From B1 sp964443415 (GTDB lineage: Bacteria > Bacteroidota > Bacteroidia > UKL13-3): DNA of 64,000 nucleotides. The stretch covers positions 15,631 through 79,630 of the forward strand of contig CAYUDC010000003.1 in the NCBI GenBank assembly GCA_964443415.1. Direction: 5' to 3'. Positions within the stretch are counted from its first letter, which is position 1; every line of letters starts with the position of its first letter. Shown here piece by piece: positions 50,122 through 59,681 of the stretch. The notes below the pieces were generated by a model. The model worked only from the letters and a program-made list of their open reading frames with translations. It did no database searches and was not told the origin of the DNA. A program made the translations under genes and the position numbers.

Positions 50122-52827
50122 TTAGAATAATTTAGGTTGATCCGAATCTTTGTTGCCAGGTTTAGGAGGCTTAGCATTTGATTTGGGTTGCTCAAAATCA
50201 TCTTCATCCGAAAGGAGTTTCTTTATTTTCTCTTCCTCTTGTTGGAACAAATCTAAGTTCACAGGAATCTCTTCTCCTTCTTCCATGCTTTCTTGAATCT
50301 GCTCTTCTATTTCGTCTTGAGGATCGGGTGGCAAAAGCTCTATTTGGTTTAAATCATTGCCACAGAACTTGTTTCCGATAGCCTTCCAGCCCTTTACCTC
50401 AATAGCGTCGTTAAGATAAACTTGCTCTTCTTTGAGGGTTTTTCCTTTGCCCGTTGAAAGAATAACAACCGGGTTTTTATAGTCGGTTGCCAACAAGATA
50501 TAGTTGTCTTTTTCTTCTGGGATGCACATGAACTTTTTGTTCTGAGTAAGTGTCTCCACCAAAAAGCGTTTGATGTTAAACTGCTTTCCTTTGGCATCAT
50601 AATACACTACGGCAATCGGTCGATTAGGTTTAAACTTGCTAATAAACAACACCTGATCTGCAACAAAGTGATTAGACAAATCGAAATTGGTTAATTCGTA
50701 ATTACCCTCTTTATCAATGGCAATAATTTGGTCGCTTCCACTAAAATTGCCAATGAAATTGCCATGTTGATTTACGTTTAGACGTCCAATGGCTGGGTCG
50801 TACCAAATGTCTATGCCACCTAAGGTTGATATTCCTTTTGATTTAAGTTTTATGCCTTTTACTAAGTATTTACTTACAATATTACCTTGCACTCCCCTGC
50901 CTTTAATGGCCAGTTCGCTAAAGTCGAAATCGAAGCTGAGCTTTCTGGCATGGCTTAATGGACTTAAGGTAATGTTTACCACCTCTGCTTCACCACTTGG
51001 ATTGGCCGTAAAGTATAATATCCTAGAACCATTGGTACCTTGGGTTAAATCATATTCTTTATCGCGGGTAATGCCTGTTACTGGGAAGCGTTTGGCATAA
51101 CTCACTTTGGTTTTACCATCTAGGTAAATCATGTTGTAAATTCTACGTTCATCATTCTTTCTAAACACATCTACATGAATGATGTCTTTGCCCATAAAGG
51201 CTTTTTCTTGCACCTTGCTCACCACCATTTTACCATCTTTTCTAAATACGATGATATCATCAATGTCTGAACATTCGGTTACAAAATCGTCTTTCTTTAA
51301 GCCAAACCCCACAAACCCCTCAGCCTTGTTTACGTATAATTTATGGTTAGCAATGGCCACTTGCTTAGAGTCGATGTTATCAAAGGTTCTTATTTCTGTT
51401 CTTCTTTCTCTGCCCTTGCCATATTTCTTTAACAGATTCTCGAAATACTTGATAGCATAGGCCTTTATATTTTCTAGGTTATTTTTAACCTCCTCTAATT
51501 GGGCTTCAAGGCCACGCATGATTTCATCGGCCTTAAAAGAATCGTATTTACTGATTCGCTTAATTTTAATTTCGGTTAATCTTAAGATATCATCTTCGGT
51601 TAATTCTCTTCTGAATAATTTTTTATACTTATTCATTCCCTTCCAAATGGTATCAATAACCTCTTCGAAGCTTTCACATTCTTCGATATCGCGATAGATT
51701 CTTTTTTCGATAAAAATTTTCTCTATGCTGCTATAATGCCATTGTTCTTCTAGCTCTTTGCGTTTAATTTCTAACTCTTGTCGCAATAGCTCTTTGGTCT
51801 TCTCTGTAGAGATTTTAAGCAATTCGTCTACACCCACAAACATGGGCTTATCATCTACAATAATGCAAGCATTTGGAGAGATACTTACCTCGCAATCGGT
51901 AAAGGCATAAAGGGCATCAATGGTTTTATCTGGCGAAACACCAGCTGTGAGTTGCACTTCAATTTCAACTTCTTTGGCCGTATTATCGATTACCTTTTTG
52001 ATTTTAATTTTACCAGAATCATTTGCCTTGATAATCGAATCTATCAATTGATTGGTGGTAACGCCAAAAGGCACGTCTTTAATAAAAAGCGTCTTGCTAT
52101 CTTTTTCTTCTATCTTGGCCCTCACCCTTATTTTGCCACCTTTTTTACCTTGATTGTAATTGGTAACATCTACCAAGCCACCGGTTAAAAAATCTGGGTA
52201 TAGCTCAAATTTCTTGCCTTTTAAATAATCGATACTGGCATTGAGTAACTCACAAAAATTATGTGGCATTACTTTGGTAGCTAAACCCACCGCGATACCC
52301 TCCACTCCTTGGGCTAGCAACAAAGGAAACTTCATTGGCAAGGTAATTGGCTCCTTCTTACGACCATCATAGGAGTTTTGCCATAAGGTAGTTTGCTTGT
52401 TAAAAGCCACCTCCAAAGCAAACTTTGATAGCCTTGCCTCTATATAACGAGGCGCAGCGGCAGAGTCGCCGGTTCTGTTGTCGCCCCAGTTTCCTTGGGT
52501 TTCTATTAATAGTTCTTTCTGACCCAAATTTACCATGGCGTCGCCAATGGCGGCATCTCCATGAGGGTGATATTGCATGGTTTGACCAATAACATTGGCT
52601 ACTTTATTAAACCTGCCATCATCCATTTCCTTCATCGAATGAAGGATTCTCCTTTGTACTGGTTTTAAACCATCTTCTATGGCTGGAACCGCCCTCTCTA
52701 AAATAACATAGGAGGCATAATCCAAAAACCAATTTTGATACAAGCCACTAACCTGGGTAATATGGTATTCGCTACCATTACCATCTTTTTGACTTTCAGG
52801 TGTTTCGTTTATATTATTCTCTTCCAT
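50122..52827 (-). CDS. parC: DNA topoisomerase IV subunit A
   Basis: 901 residues, the long Bacteroidota form. The breakage-reunion domain begins GLYQNWFLDYASYVILERAV, the catalytic tyrosine is Tyr128 in AAAPRYIEARLS, and the quinolone-pocket region reads YHPHGDAAIGDAM, with Ala and Asp at the E. coli Ser80 and Glu84 positions. Ala there could lower natural quinolone sensitivity (inference). The C-terminal part has degenerate pinwheel repeats and a long acidic tail ending in a Lys/Pro-rich segment and SDQPKLF. It decatenates chromosomes with ParE, encoded about 38 kb away. Confidence 0.94.
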   Translation of the reverse strand: MEENNINETPESQKDGNGSEYHITQVSGLYQNWFLDYASYVILERAVPAIEDGLKPVQRRILHSMKEMDDGRFNKVANVIGQTMQYHPHGDAAIGDAMVNLGQKELLIETQGNWGDNRTGDSAAAPRYIEARLSKFALEVAFNKQTTLWQNSYDGRKKEPITLPMKFPLLLAQGVEGIAVGLATKVMPHNFCELLNASIDYLKGKKFELYPDFLTGGLVDVTNYNQGKKGGKIRVRAKIEEKDSKTLFIKDVPFGVTTNQLIDSIIKANDSGKIKIKKVIDNTAKEVEIEVQLTAGVSPDKTIDALYAFTDCEVSISPNACIIVDDKPMFVGVDELLKISTEKTKELLRQELEIKRKELEEQWHYSSIEKIFIEKRIYRDIEECESFEEVIDTIWKGMNKYKKLFRRELTEDDILRLTEIKIKRISKYDSFKADEIMRGLEAQLEEVKNNLENIKAYAIKYFENLLKKYGKGRERRTEIRTFDNIDSKQVAIANHKLYVNKAEGFVGFGLKKDDFVTECSDIDDIIVFRKDGKMVVSKVQEKAFMGKDIIHVDVFRKNDERRIYNMIYLDGKTKVSYAKRFPVTGITRDKEYDLTQGTNGSRILYFTANPSGEAEVVNITLSPLSHARKLSFDFDFSELAIKGRGVQGNIVSKYLVKGIKLKSKGISTLGGIDIWYDPAIGRLNVNQHGNFIGNFSGSDQIIAIDKEGNYELTNFDLSNHFVADQVLFISKFKPNRPIAVVYYDAKGKQFNIKRFLVETLTQNKKFMCIPEEKDNYILLATDYKNPVVILSTGKGKTLKEEQVYLNDAIEVKGWKAIGNKFCGNDLNQIELLPPDPQDEIEEQIQESMEEGEEIPVNLDLFQQEEEKIKKLLSDEDDFEQPKSNAKPPKPGNKDSDQPKLF

Positions 52828-52909
52828 TACGCTTTTTCACTCCCAACAAATTTATTTATAAATAAAGATAGACTATCCACAAATTCAGGTGGAAATATGG
52901 ATTATTTTA

Positions 52910-52917
52910 TATTTTTG
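52910..52917 (+). promoter_or_regulatory. -7 promoter element (TATTTTTG) of the DUF1801 gene
   Basis: TATTTTTG fits TAnnTTTG, 11 bp before ATG 52929, in the 101-bp spacer divergent from parC. Confidence 0.5.
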
Positions 52918-52928
52918 AAATAAAAACG

Positions 52929-53378
52929 ATGAAAACCACACCAGAAGTTGATGCTTACATGAGTGCCTTGCCCGAAGATAGAAAGGAGGCCATGGAGAAA
53001 TTAAGAGATATTTGCCGCAAGGCTTTGCCAGATGCTCAAGAATGTATCAACTATGGCATGATTGGTTATGTAGTACCTTTTTCTATGTACCCAGATGGTT
53101 ATCATTGTGATACCAGTTTACCTTTACCCTTTGTAGGTTTAGCATCACAGAAAGGCCACATAGGTTTATATCACATGGGCGTTTATGCAAAGCCCGAATT
53201 GTTGGCCTGGTTTCAAGAAGAATTCCCTAAACACTCTAAGAAGAAGCTAGATATGGGTAAAAGTTGTATTCGGTTCAAAAAAACAGAAGACATCCCCTAT
53301 GGATTTCTAGAGACCTTTATGAAGAAAATGTCTTTGAAGGAATGGATTGAGGTTTACGAAAAAAACTACAAGCGTTAA
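52929..53378 (+). CDS. DUF1801 (YdhG-like) protein
   Basis: 149 residues, cytoplasmic. VDAYMSALPEDRKEAMEKLR, PDAQECINYGMIGYVVPFSM, PFVGLASQKGHIGLYHMGVY and MGKSCIRFKKTEDIPYGFLE are the conserved DUF1801 blocks, an alpha/beta fold related to iron-sulfur chaperone frataxin-like folds by structure. Often annotated as possibly involved in iron or resistance functions, but the role is not established. It stops directly against the DUF4249 gene on the other strand. Confidence 0.85.
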   Translation: MKTTPEVDAYMSALPEDRKEAMEKLRDICRKALPDAQECINYGMIGYVVPFSMYPDGYHCDTSLPLPFVGLASQKGHIGLYHMGVYAKPELLAWFQEEFPKHSKKKLDMGKSCIRFKKTEDIPYGFLETFMKKMSLKEWIEVYEKNYKR

Positions 53379-54233
53379 TCAACGCAATAAAAAGCGCTTA
53401 TAGGTGATGCCATATCCTGTAAAAGAACCAATGGCGCCTGTAATATTAGATTTTACTGCCACAGGTGTAGAGAAGGGGCCGCCATTGTTGGCTGCATTTC
53501 TAAACGAATCCCAAAATAAATATTCTTGCCTTCCGATTTGTGCCATATAAATATGCACAGTGTCTCCGTATTTAAATGGGTTTAGCATTTGAAATGGCCT
53601 CCTTTGGTTATTGATACGCTCATCATCAAAAGTATAAAACCTATCTGCGATGCCCCAGCCGGTGAAGATGGAGTCGTATCGGTTTAACATGGCAAACCTG
53701 TAATTATTTTGTTCTGGGCCATCAAACCAATCCATGTAAAAGTAGGCATTGGTATCATTGTTTACTCTTTCAAACCAAAAGCTACTACTATCTATGGTTA
53801 GGGGTTTTGGAATATAGGTTCTTCCTGTTATTTTACTTCCATCGGGCATGTCAATTTCTAATAAGTAAGGCTTTTCTGCTTTCCCTTGGAAAAACGGATT
53901 GACATATACGCCTGGAGCAAGGGTATCTAAAATATCAATAAAAGCCTGCCTATCCGAGACATTAAATACGGTATCGTTTCCGATGATATTCCCTTCGGTG
54001 ATAAATACCTTGGCACCACGAATAGAATTAAGCGATAAATCGGGCTTAAAATAGTCGATGGTTTTGGAGATAATCACATAATTTAAGGTGGAAGTTAACT
54101 GATTAATGGAAGCCTCTACCACTATCTCTTCTTTAGAAGGCGGTAAGTCTATATCAATCTCTTTCTCGCATGAAGCCAATGATAATAAAAGCAAAATTGC
54201 AATCGCGACAAATTGTATTTTATGTTTCATCAT
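53379..54233 (-). CDS. DUF4249 lipoprotein, TonB receptor partner
   Basis: 284 residues with lipobox LSLASC (Cys22), then EKEIDIDLPPSKEEIVVEAS, the standard DUF4249 opening. The body is beta-rich and contains RGAKVFITEGNIIG, PYLLEIDMPDGSKITGRTYI and MAQIGRQEYLFWDSFRN near the end. Such proteins are encoded directly after a carboxypeptidase-D-repeat TonB receptor and are thought to act as its surface lipoprotein. It lies 2 bp after that gene. Ligand unknown. Confidence 0.85.
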   Translation of the reverse strand: MMKHKIQFVAIAILLLLSLASCEKEIDIDLPPSKEEIVVEASINQLTSTLNYVIISKTIDYFKPDLSLNSIRGAKVFITEGNIIGNDTVFNVSDRQAFIDILDTLAPGVYVNPFFQGKAEKPYLLEIDMPDGSKITGRTYIPKPLTIDSSSFWFERVNNDTNAYFYMDWFDGPEQNNYRFAMLNRYDSIFTGWGIADRFYTFDDERINNQRRPFQMLNPFKYGDTVHIYMAQIGRQEYLFWDSFRNAANNGGPFSTPVAVKSNITGAIGSFTGYGITYKRFLLR

Positions 54234-54235
54234 CT

Positions 54236-56605
54236 TTAAAATTTAAAATTCCATTGAACAGATGGAACAATTGGGAATAGGTAAACCATATAAGCTTTCA
54301 CCTGATTGTTTTCTATATCTGGTAAGAAATATATAAAGTAAGGATTGGCTCTATTGTACACATTATAGATGCTGAAATTCCAGCTGCTTTCGAATTTATT
54401 GGTTTGTTTTACAATGTAGGTTGCGCTCAAATCCATGCGATGGTAAGCTGGCAATCTAAAGCTATTAACTTTATTGTATTTATCAATAAAGATAAAGGTT
54501 GGCTCGGCGGTATTTGGGTCAACCCCAAACCTATAAGCATACCTAGAGTCTGGCAAAGTTGTGGCGTTACCTGTTCCATATACAAATACCAAACTGGCAC
54601 TCCACTTTTTGTTAAACTGATAGCTCATTAACAATGAAATATCATGGGTTCTATCGTAACGGTAAAAATAAGGTTCACCAAAGTTTAGGGCATCAAATTG
54701 GCGTGTGGTTCTGCTCCAAGTATAACCTACCCAACCATTAAATACACCTGCTTTTTTTCTCAAGAAAAACTCTGCTCCATAGCTTAAACCCTGCCCAAAT
54801 ACCATTTCGTTTTCTAAGTTTTGGTTAAAAAACAAATTGGCACCTGGCTTAAACTCTATTTGATTGTACATAGGTTTGTAGTACAATTCAACGCTGCTCT
54901 CGTAAGCATTTTGTTGAAAGTTTCTAAAATAACCTACTGCATATTGGTAAGCCAATTGAGGCTTGATAAGTTTGCTACTAGGCACCCATAAATCGAGGGG
55001 AAATTGTGCACCGCTGGTAGTTGCCAAGTGAAGAAATTGATAGGTTTGTGTAAAGGATGCTTTAATAGAAGAGACATCATTTAAAACATACGTTCCACTA
55101 ATTCTAGGTTCAAGCCTTGGATAAAAAGCGATGCTTTCACCCGGCTGATACTCGGTATATTGACCTGTTGGCAATTGCGTATCATTATCAAATTGCTCTT
55201 GTTTGTATGGGCCCACCAAATTAAATGCAACGGCCCTTAAGCCATAATTTAAAGTAATACGGTGATTCACTTGCCATTCATCAGAAATATAAATTGCCCC
55301 CTCGTGTGCAAATTGTTTATTGATGGCATCGGAGATATTGGTTGACCCAATATTGCCACTTAAGATACCTGGTTGAAAAGTATGAAAGGTATAATTCATA
55401 CCAAATTTAACTAGGTGTTTGGGATGCGCAAACCAGGTAAAATCTGATTTAAGGTTCCAGTCTTGCAGGTTACTCCTTACCTTAAAGCCGCCTACGCCAA
55501 AGTTAAAATCATTAAATAATTCGTATCTATTAAAAATCACGCTGGTATTTACAAACAATTTAGGATTAAACACATGGTTCCATCTTAAGGTGCCAGTAGA
55601 GTTACCCCAGCCAAAATTAAAATTCACACTTCTATTTACCTCACTTTGATAATCAAGAATATCTCTTCCAAAATAGCCACTTACAAAAATGCGGTCTTTA
55701 TCGCTTAAGATAAAGTTCATCTTTAGGTTCATATCATAAAAGTAATAGCTATTTCCTTTGATATTTTCTGGTAAAAATGGTTTGGCCAAGATATCAATAT
55801 AGGTTCTTCTGGTAGATACCAAAAAGCTGCTTTTACCTTTCTCTATTGGGCCTTCGGCACTTAGGCGAGTAGAAATTAAGCCTACACCGCCGCTGTATTT
55901 GTATTGTTGATTGTTGCCTTCGCGCATGTTTACATTCAGTATCGAAGACAATCTGCCACCATAATTAGCGGGCATTCCACCTTTTATTACCTCAATGTTT
56001 TTAACAGCATCAGAATTAAAAACAGAAAGAAAGCCAAACAAGTGCGAAGGATTATACACTACAGCTTCGTCCATCAAAATTAGGTTTTGATCTGGCCCAC
56101 CGCCTCGCACATAAAAGCCTGTGCTGGCTTCTCCTCCACTTTTTATTCCAGGTAAAAGGGTAATGGCCTTGAGTACATCGGGTTCGCCGAAAATAACTGG
56201 CAGGGATTTTATCTTTTCGCCGCTCAGCTCCATGCGGCTCATTTCTGTACTCTTTACGTTTTTATCTTGTCTTTCGGCATTAATCACCACCTCTTTTACC
56301 TCTAAATTTATAGGAGAAAGGGCTATGTTTAACGCTTTGGTGTTGGGATTAACCGTAACCAGTTTGTTTCTATATCCAATATAACTCACCAACACTTGGT
56401 TTGACCCAACTGGCAGCGACAGAGAGAAATAGCCATAAGAATTGGTAACAGTTCCTATAGATGCATTGGGTAATCTAATAGCAGCACCAATGAGGGTTTC
56501 GCCTGTTGTGCTATCTTTCACATAACCAGCAATCGAGAAGGTTTGTGCAGATAGTTGAAAGCCAAAAGTGAGTATAAATAATAATCCGTAGAGAAATCTT
56601 AACAT
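54236..56605 (-). CDS. TonB-dependent receptor with N-terminal carboxypeptidase-D-like domain
   Basis: 789 residues from ATG 56605 (MLRFLYGLLFILTFGFQLSA), five codons inside the longest frame. After the signal peptide, residues about 22-110 are the CarboxypepD_reg-like domain (SIAGYVKDSTTGETLIGAAI, GYFSLSLPVGSNQVLVSYIG). The plug has GEPDVLKAITLLPGIKSGGE, GFYVRGGGPDQNLILMDEAV and IEVIKGGMPANYGGRLSSIL. A 22-strand barrel follows, ending VPSVQWNFKF with the terminal Phe. It takes up an unknown ligand with the DUF4249 lipoprotein encoded 2 bp downstream. No polysaccharide-use enzymes are nearby. Confidence 0.9.
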   Translation of the reverse strand: MLRFLYGLLFILTFGFQLSAQTFSIAGYVKDSTTGETLIGAAIRLPNASIGTVTNSYGYFSLSLPVGSNQVLVSYIGYRNKLVTVNPNTKALNIALSPINLEVKEVVINAERQDKNVKSTEMSRMELSGEKIKSLPVIFGEPDVLKAITLLPGIKSGGEASTGFYVRGGGPDQNLILMDEAVVYNPSHLFGFLSVFNSDAVKNIEVIKGGMPANYGGRLSSILNVNMREGNNQQYKYSGGVGLISTRLSAEGPIEKGKSSFLVSTRRTYIDILAKPFLPENIKGNSYYFYDMNLKMNFILSDKDRIFVSGYFGRDILDYQSEVNRSVNFNFGWGNSTGTLRWNHVFNPKLFVNTSVIFNRYELFNDFNFGVGGFKVRSNLQDWNLKSDFTWFAHPKHLVKFGMNYTFHTFQPGILSGNIGSTNISDAINKQFAHEGAIYISDEWQVNHRITLNYGLRAVAFNLVGPYKQEQFDNDTQLPTGQYTEYQPGESIAFYPRLEPRISGTYVLNDVSSIKASFTQTYQFLHLATTSGAQFPLDLWVPSSKLIKPQLAYQYAVGYFRNFQQNAYESSVELYYKPMYNQIEFKPGANLFFNQNLENEMVFGQGLSYGAEFFLRKKAGVFNGWVGYTWSRTTRQFDALNFGEPYFYRYDRTHDISLLMSYQFNKKWSASLVFVYGTGNATTLPDSRYAYRFGVDPNTAEPTFIFIDKYNKVNSFRLPAYHRMDLSATYIVKQTNKFESSWNFSIYNVYNRANPYFIYFLPDIENNQVKAYMVYLFPIVPSVQWNFKF

Positions 56606-56663
56606 ATCAGTTCCTAACAAAGTAAAGGAACGGATTGTTTAAAACCTTATTGTTAGCAAAAAT

Positions 56664-57437
56664 TTAATGATCGGCAGTTTTGCTTTTGCTAAAAAGGCTC
56701 TTGATTCTTACAGCAGGCACCCAAATTTTAGATAGGGCATATTTAAGAGGATGTTGCTTCTTCTCTACATGCCAAACCGTTGTTCTGGCTGCCTCCATAT
56801 GCTGTTTATGCGGGGTATAAGCATAGGCAGCTATGGAAGTTCTATATTTCCCTTCGGGGAAATTAATGGGGTCGTATCCATGCAAGGTATAAGAGCGACA
56901 GTGCATAATGGCCAATCTATTAAAAGGAACATCCACTTCTGTTTTTTCGCCTGTACGACCATCTTCTAAACGCAACTCTCCCCCATGCTCTTTTTTCCAA
57001 TCTTTATTGATATACAACAATAAATTGAGGTTTCTATACCAATCATCGTGTAAAGGATGGTAATTAAAATCGGCATGCATGTCTAAAAAACTGCCTTTGC
57101 GCCCTTGGTGAATGCCACCTCCATAAAAAGTAGGGTCTATAAAAACTTCTTCATTGGTGATGTAACAAATGAGCTCTTTAAACCTATCGCTGATGAGGTC
57201 TTCATGCAATTCTTTGAAAAGGCCTCCCATCTCATGATAACGACTTTTCTCGAACTTATTTTTTGCAAACACATAATCTGCACTGGGAGTATCAATCTCG
57301 GGAATGGAGTAATATAGTTCTGTTAATTTTTCTTCCTCACAAAGGCCGTCTATACCAATATGCGGAAAAGGTCTGGCTTCTAGAAACTGTTTGCGAAACT
57401 TGTCTTTGTTGGCTTCAAGATAATCAAAACGAATCAT
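56664..57437 (-). CDS. 2-oxoglutarate/Fe(II)-dependent oxygenase
   Basis: 257 residues. The iron site is His121-x-Asp123 in DMHADFNYHPLHDDWYR with the second His186 in SYTLHGYDPINFPEGKYRTS, and Arg199 binds 2-oxoglutarate. NLNLLLYINKDWKKEHGGEL is the core jelly-roll strand. This matches the prolyl-hydroxylase-like 2OG-Fe(II) group found in polysaccharide loci. Substrate unknown. The C-terminal about 30 residues are basic. It stands alone between the TonB receptor and a small TIGR03643 protein. Confidence 0.85.
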   Translation of the reverse strand: MIRFDYLEANKDKFRKQFLEARPFPHIGIDGLCEEEKLTELYYSIPEIDTPSADYVFAKNKFEKSRYHEMGGLFKELHEDLISDRFKELICYITNEEVFIDPTFYGGGIHQGRKGSFLDMHADFNYHPLHDDWYRNLNLLLYINKDWKKEHGGELRLEDGRTGEKTEVDVPFNRLAIMHCRSYTLHGYDPINFPEGKYRTSIAAYAYTPHKQHMEAARTTVWHVEKKQHPLKYALSKIWVPAVRIKSLFSKSKTADH

Positions 57438-57542
57438 AGCTTTATTGTTTTATTTATGATGGCAAATTGAAGCTGTTGTCATTAAAATCAAATGACTTTA
57501 CTCATGAAATTTTATGTCTTATGTGAGGTTTTAAACGCTAAG

Positions 57543-57824
57543 CTATCTTTTGCTGATTTTATTTCCCGAAATAGCACGTTGCAAGTTGCACTTAAAGCGA
57601 TTGATATCTGGGTTTCTCTTTTTTAGGTGCTTTTGGCTCACACCAGAATTCACACGCTTGCGCCAAAGATTAAAGCTCGAACGCCTCAGTTGCTGTCGCA
57701 TCAATTTAATTACTTCAGATTCTGGCATACCAAATTGCATTTCAATCGCTTCAAATGGTGTTCGGTCTTCCCATGCCATCTCAATGATTCTATCTTTGTC
57801 TTTGTCGCTTAAGGTATCGGTCAT
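57543..57824 (-). CDS. TIGR03643-family small protein
   Basis: 93 residues from ATG 57824 (MTDTLSDKDKDRIIEMAWED); a farther start at 57869 exists but is less likely. RIIEMAWEDRTPFEAIEMQF, GMPESEVIKLMRQQL and SSFNLWRKRV are the family blocks, resembling a small HTH. The C-terminal extension HLKKRNPDINRFKCNLQRAI is longer than I recall for the family. Role unknown; often near photolyase-type genes in other genomes, not here. Confidence 0.83.
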   Translation of the reverse strand: MTDTLSDKDKDRIIEMAWEDRTPFEAIEMQFGMPESEVIKLMRQQLRRSSFNLWRKRVNSGVSQKHLKKRNPDINRFKCNLQRAISGNKISKR

Positions 57825-57897
57825 GTATTTATAACCAAATTTCACTCCATTTGGTTTACCCATCAACAAAATTTAAAAAGCTCAAATATTTTTAAGA

Positions 57898-57905
57898 TAT
57901 TTTCG
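57898..57905 (+). promoter_or_regulatory. -7 promoter-like element (TATTTTCG) of the TPR/LuxR gene
   Basis: TATTTTCG matches TAnnTTTG except for C at the seventh base, 10 bp before ATG 57916. The same TTCG variant precedes the glycosyltransferase at 35404. Confidence 0.35.
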
Positions 57906-57915
57906 CCATTGAAGT

Positions 57916-59643
57916 ATGCTTAGAATTTGGCTTTTAATTTGTTTTGTAGGGCTTAGTGTTTACAACTTATTTGCGCAAGATAAGGCGGATAGCCTGCGTC
58001 TAAATTTATTGAAAGCACAAACCATTGAAGAAAAAGTAGATTTACAAAATAAACTTGCGCTTGAAATTAAGAATACTCAATTAGCAGAGGCATTTACAAT
58101 TAGTTACAAAGCTTTAGCCGAAGCCAAAGAAAATGGATATACCAAAGGCGCAGGCATTGCACAAAGTAACCTAGGTTTATTGTTTTACTTGCAAAACAAC
58201 ATCGATAGTGCCACGTATTATAATAAAAAAGCCATCGGTCCGCTTTTGGGGAGCGGCGACAGCGTAGAGATAAGCAAAAACTACAACCGCTTAGGGGTTA
58301 ATTATTATGTAGCGGGTAAAACAAACCTAGCAGCAGAAAATTATTTACAAGCCATCAATTGGAGCAATAACGCAAGGTTAAAAGCCAATGCTTTTAATAA
58401 TTTAGGGATGATTAGCAAACACAATGGCGACCATTCTCAAGCCATATTCTATCATGCCCAAGCCCTTAGTTTATATGAACTCTTAGACGACAAACTATTC
58501 TTATCGCGCACCTACAGCAATTTGGGAGGATGTTATTTATTAAGAAAGAACTATGTGGCAGCCGAAGAGAATTACTTGATTGCAGAAAGGTTAGGAAAAG
58601 AATCTAATCACACCGAATCGATAGCTCAGGCCATTAATGGCCTAGGGGTTATTGCGTCTAAAAAAGGTGCCTTGGCACAGGCTATCTCCTATTTTCAATC
58701 ATCTGCCAAACTCTACCAAGAGCTCAATTTACCTAAAGAGTATGCCCAACAACTGGTAAACTTAGGTGATATTTTCACTCAAAAATCAGAATATGCCACT
58801 GCTATCAATTACTATCATCAAGCCATTGCGCAATTCGAAAAGATTAAAGACAAACAAAGCCTGGCAGCCACCTATAACAACCTAGGAAACCTTTACAATA
58901 AAAAGAAAGACAACAAACAGGCTATTGTGAATTTTGAAAAGGCCATTGCTTTAGCCGAGTACTCAAATGAGCAAAACTTTAAAGTAATCATCGCTAAAAA
59001 TCTTAGTAGTATTTACGAAGAAATGGGCAATTCTGAGAAGGCGCTAGCCTATAGAAAATTATATGATATTTATAAAGAGGAAGTAATCAATGTTGCCGAA
59101 AACGTTAAATACCTTGAAATTGACAAAACCCTTGAAGTATCTAAAAAAGAAAAGCAACTTGCTCAACAAAATCAAGAGTTAGACAGTTTAGAAAGCAATC
59201 GAACTTGGCTACTTGCACTCCTAGCAATCACTTTTTTATTGGCAGTTTTTTTATACGGTTTGAACCAAAAGCGCATCAAAAAACAATTAAACTTAGAACA
59301 AAATATAGTTTCTATTTCAAAGCAAATCGAATCGCTAAAAACCGAGAACTTTTCTTTAAAGGATAAACTCATACAAACCGAACAAGAGCTTCAAAACCTT
59401 AACCACAAATACAGTGGTAGTAAAGATAAGTTACCAGAGTCTATGACCAGCCTTTCTAAGAGAGAATATGAAGTTTTACTGTTTATAGCTGAAGGTTTAA
59501 CAGATAAGGAAATTTCTGAGAAGATATTTGTTAGCATAAACACTGTAAGAACTCATACACGCAGAATTTACGATAAATTACTTGTAAACAACCGTTTAGA
59601 GGCGGTAGCCTTGTTAAATAAATATCAATTGATAGGTGAATAA
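57916..59643 (+). CDS. Membrane-anchored TPR protein with C-terminal LuxR-type HTH
   Basis: 575 residues. A signal peptide (LLICFVGLSVYNLFAQ) is followed by about eight TPR repeats over residues 30-400 (for example YNNLGNLYNKKKDNKQAIVN), which face the periplasm. One transmembrane helix is at about 433-450 (TWLLALLAITFLLAVFLYGL). A cytoplasmic coiled coil (IVSISKQIESLKTENFSLKD) leads to a LuxR/GerE HTH at about 515-575 (LSKREYEVLLFIAEGLTDKE; then VRTHTRRIYDKL). This resembles a one-component regulator that senses outside and binds DNA inside. It directly precedes the two secreted propeller genes and is the likely regulator of one or both. Confidence 0.88.
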   Translation: MLRIWLLICFVGLSVYNLFAQDKADSLRLNLLKAQTIEEKVDLQNKLALEIKNTQLAEAFTISYKALAEAKENGYTKGAGIAQSNLGLLFYLQNNIDSATYYNKKAIGPLLGSGDSVEISKNYNRLGVNYYVAGKTNLAAENYLQAINWSNNARLKANAFNNLGMISKHNGDHSQAIFYHAQALSLYELLDDKLFLSRTYSNLGGCYLLRKNYVAAEENYLIAERLGKESNHTESIAQAINGLGVIASKKGALAQAISYFQSSAKLYQELNLPKEYAQQLVNLGDIFTQKSEYATAINYYHQAIAQFEKIKDKQSLAATYNNLGNLYNKKKDNKQAIVNFEKAIALAEYSNEQNFKVIIAKNLSSIYEEMGNSEKALAYRKLYDIYKEEVINVAENVKYLEIDKTLEVSKKEKQLAQQNQELDSLESNRTWLLALLAITFLLAVFLYGLNQKRIKKQLNLEQNIVSISKQIESLKTENFSLKDKLIQTEQELQNLNHKYSGSKDKLPESMTSLSKREYEVLLFIAEGLTDKEISEKIFVSINTVRTHTRRIYDKLLVNNRLEAVALLNKYQLIGE

Positions 59644-59658
59644 ATTCATTCAAATGAA

Positions 59659-59666
59659 TACATTTG
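59659..59666 (+). promoter_or_regulatory. -7 promoter element (TACATTTG) of the first propeller gene
   Basis: TACATTTG matches TAnnTTTG, 15 bp before ATG 59682 and 16 bp after the regulator gene stop, so the propeller gene has its own promoter. Confidence 0.5.
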
Positions 59667-59681
59667 TTCGACCCATTACCT

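Noticed and set aside
57438..57542. Terminator between the oxygenase and TIGR03643 genes
   Set aside because: No stem followed by a T tract on the minus strand could be drawn.
59664..59681. TTG start for the first propeller protein
   Set aside because: It overlaps the -7 element TACATTTG and adds residues before a clean signal peptide.
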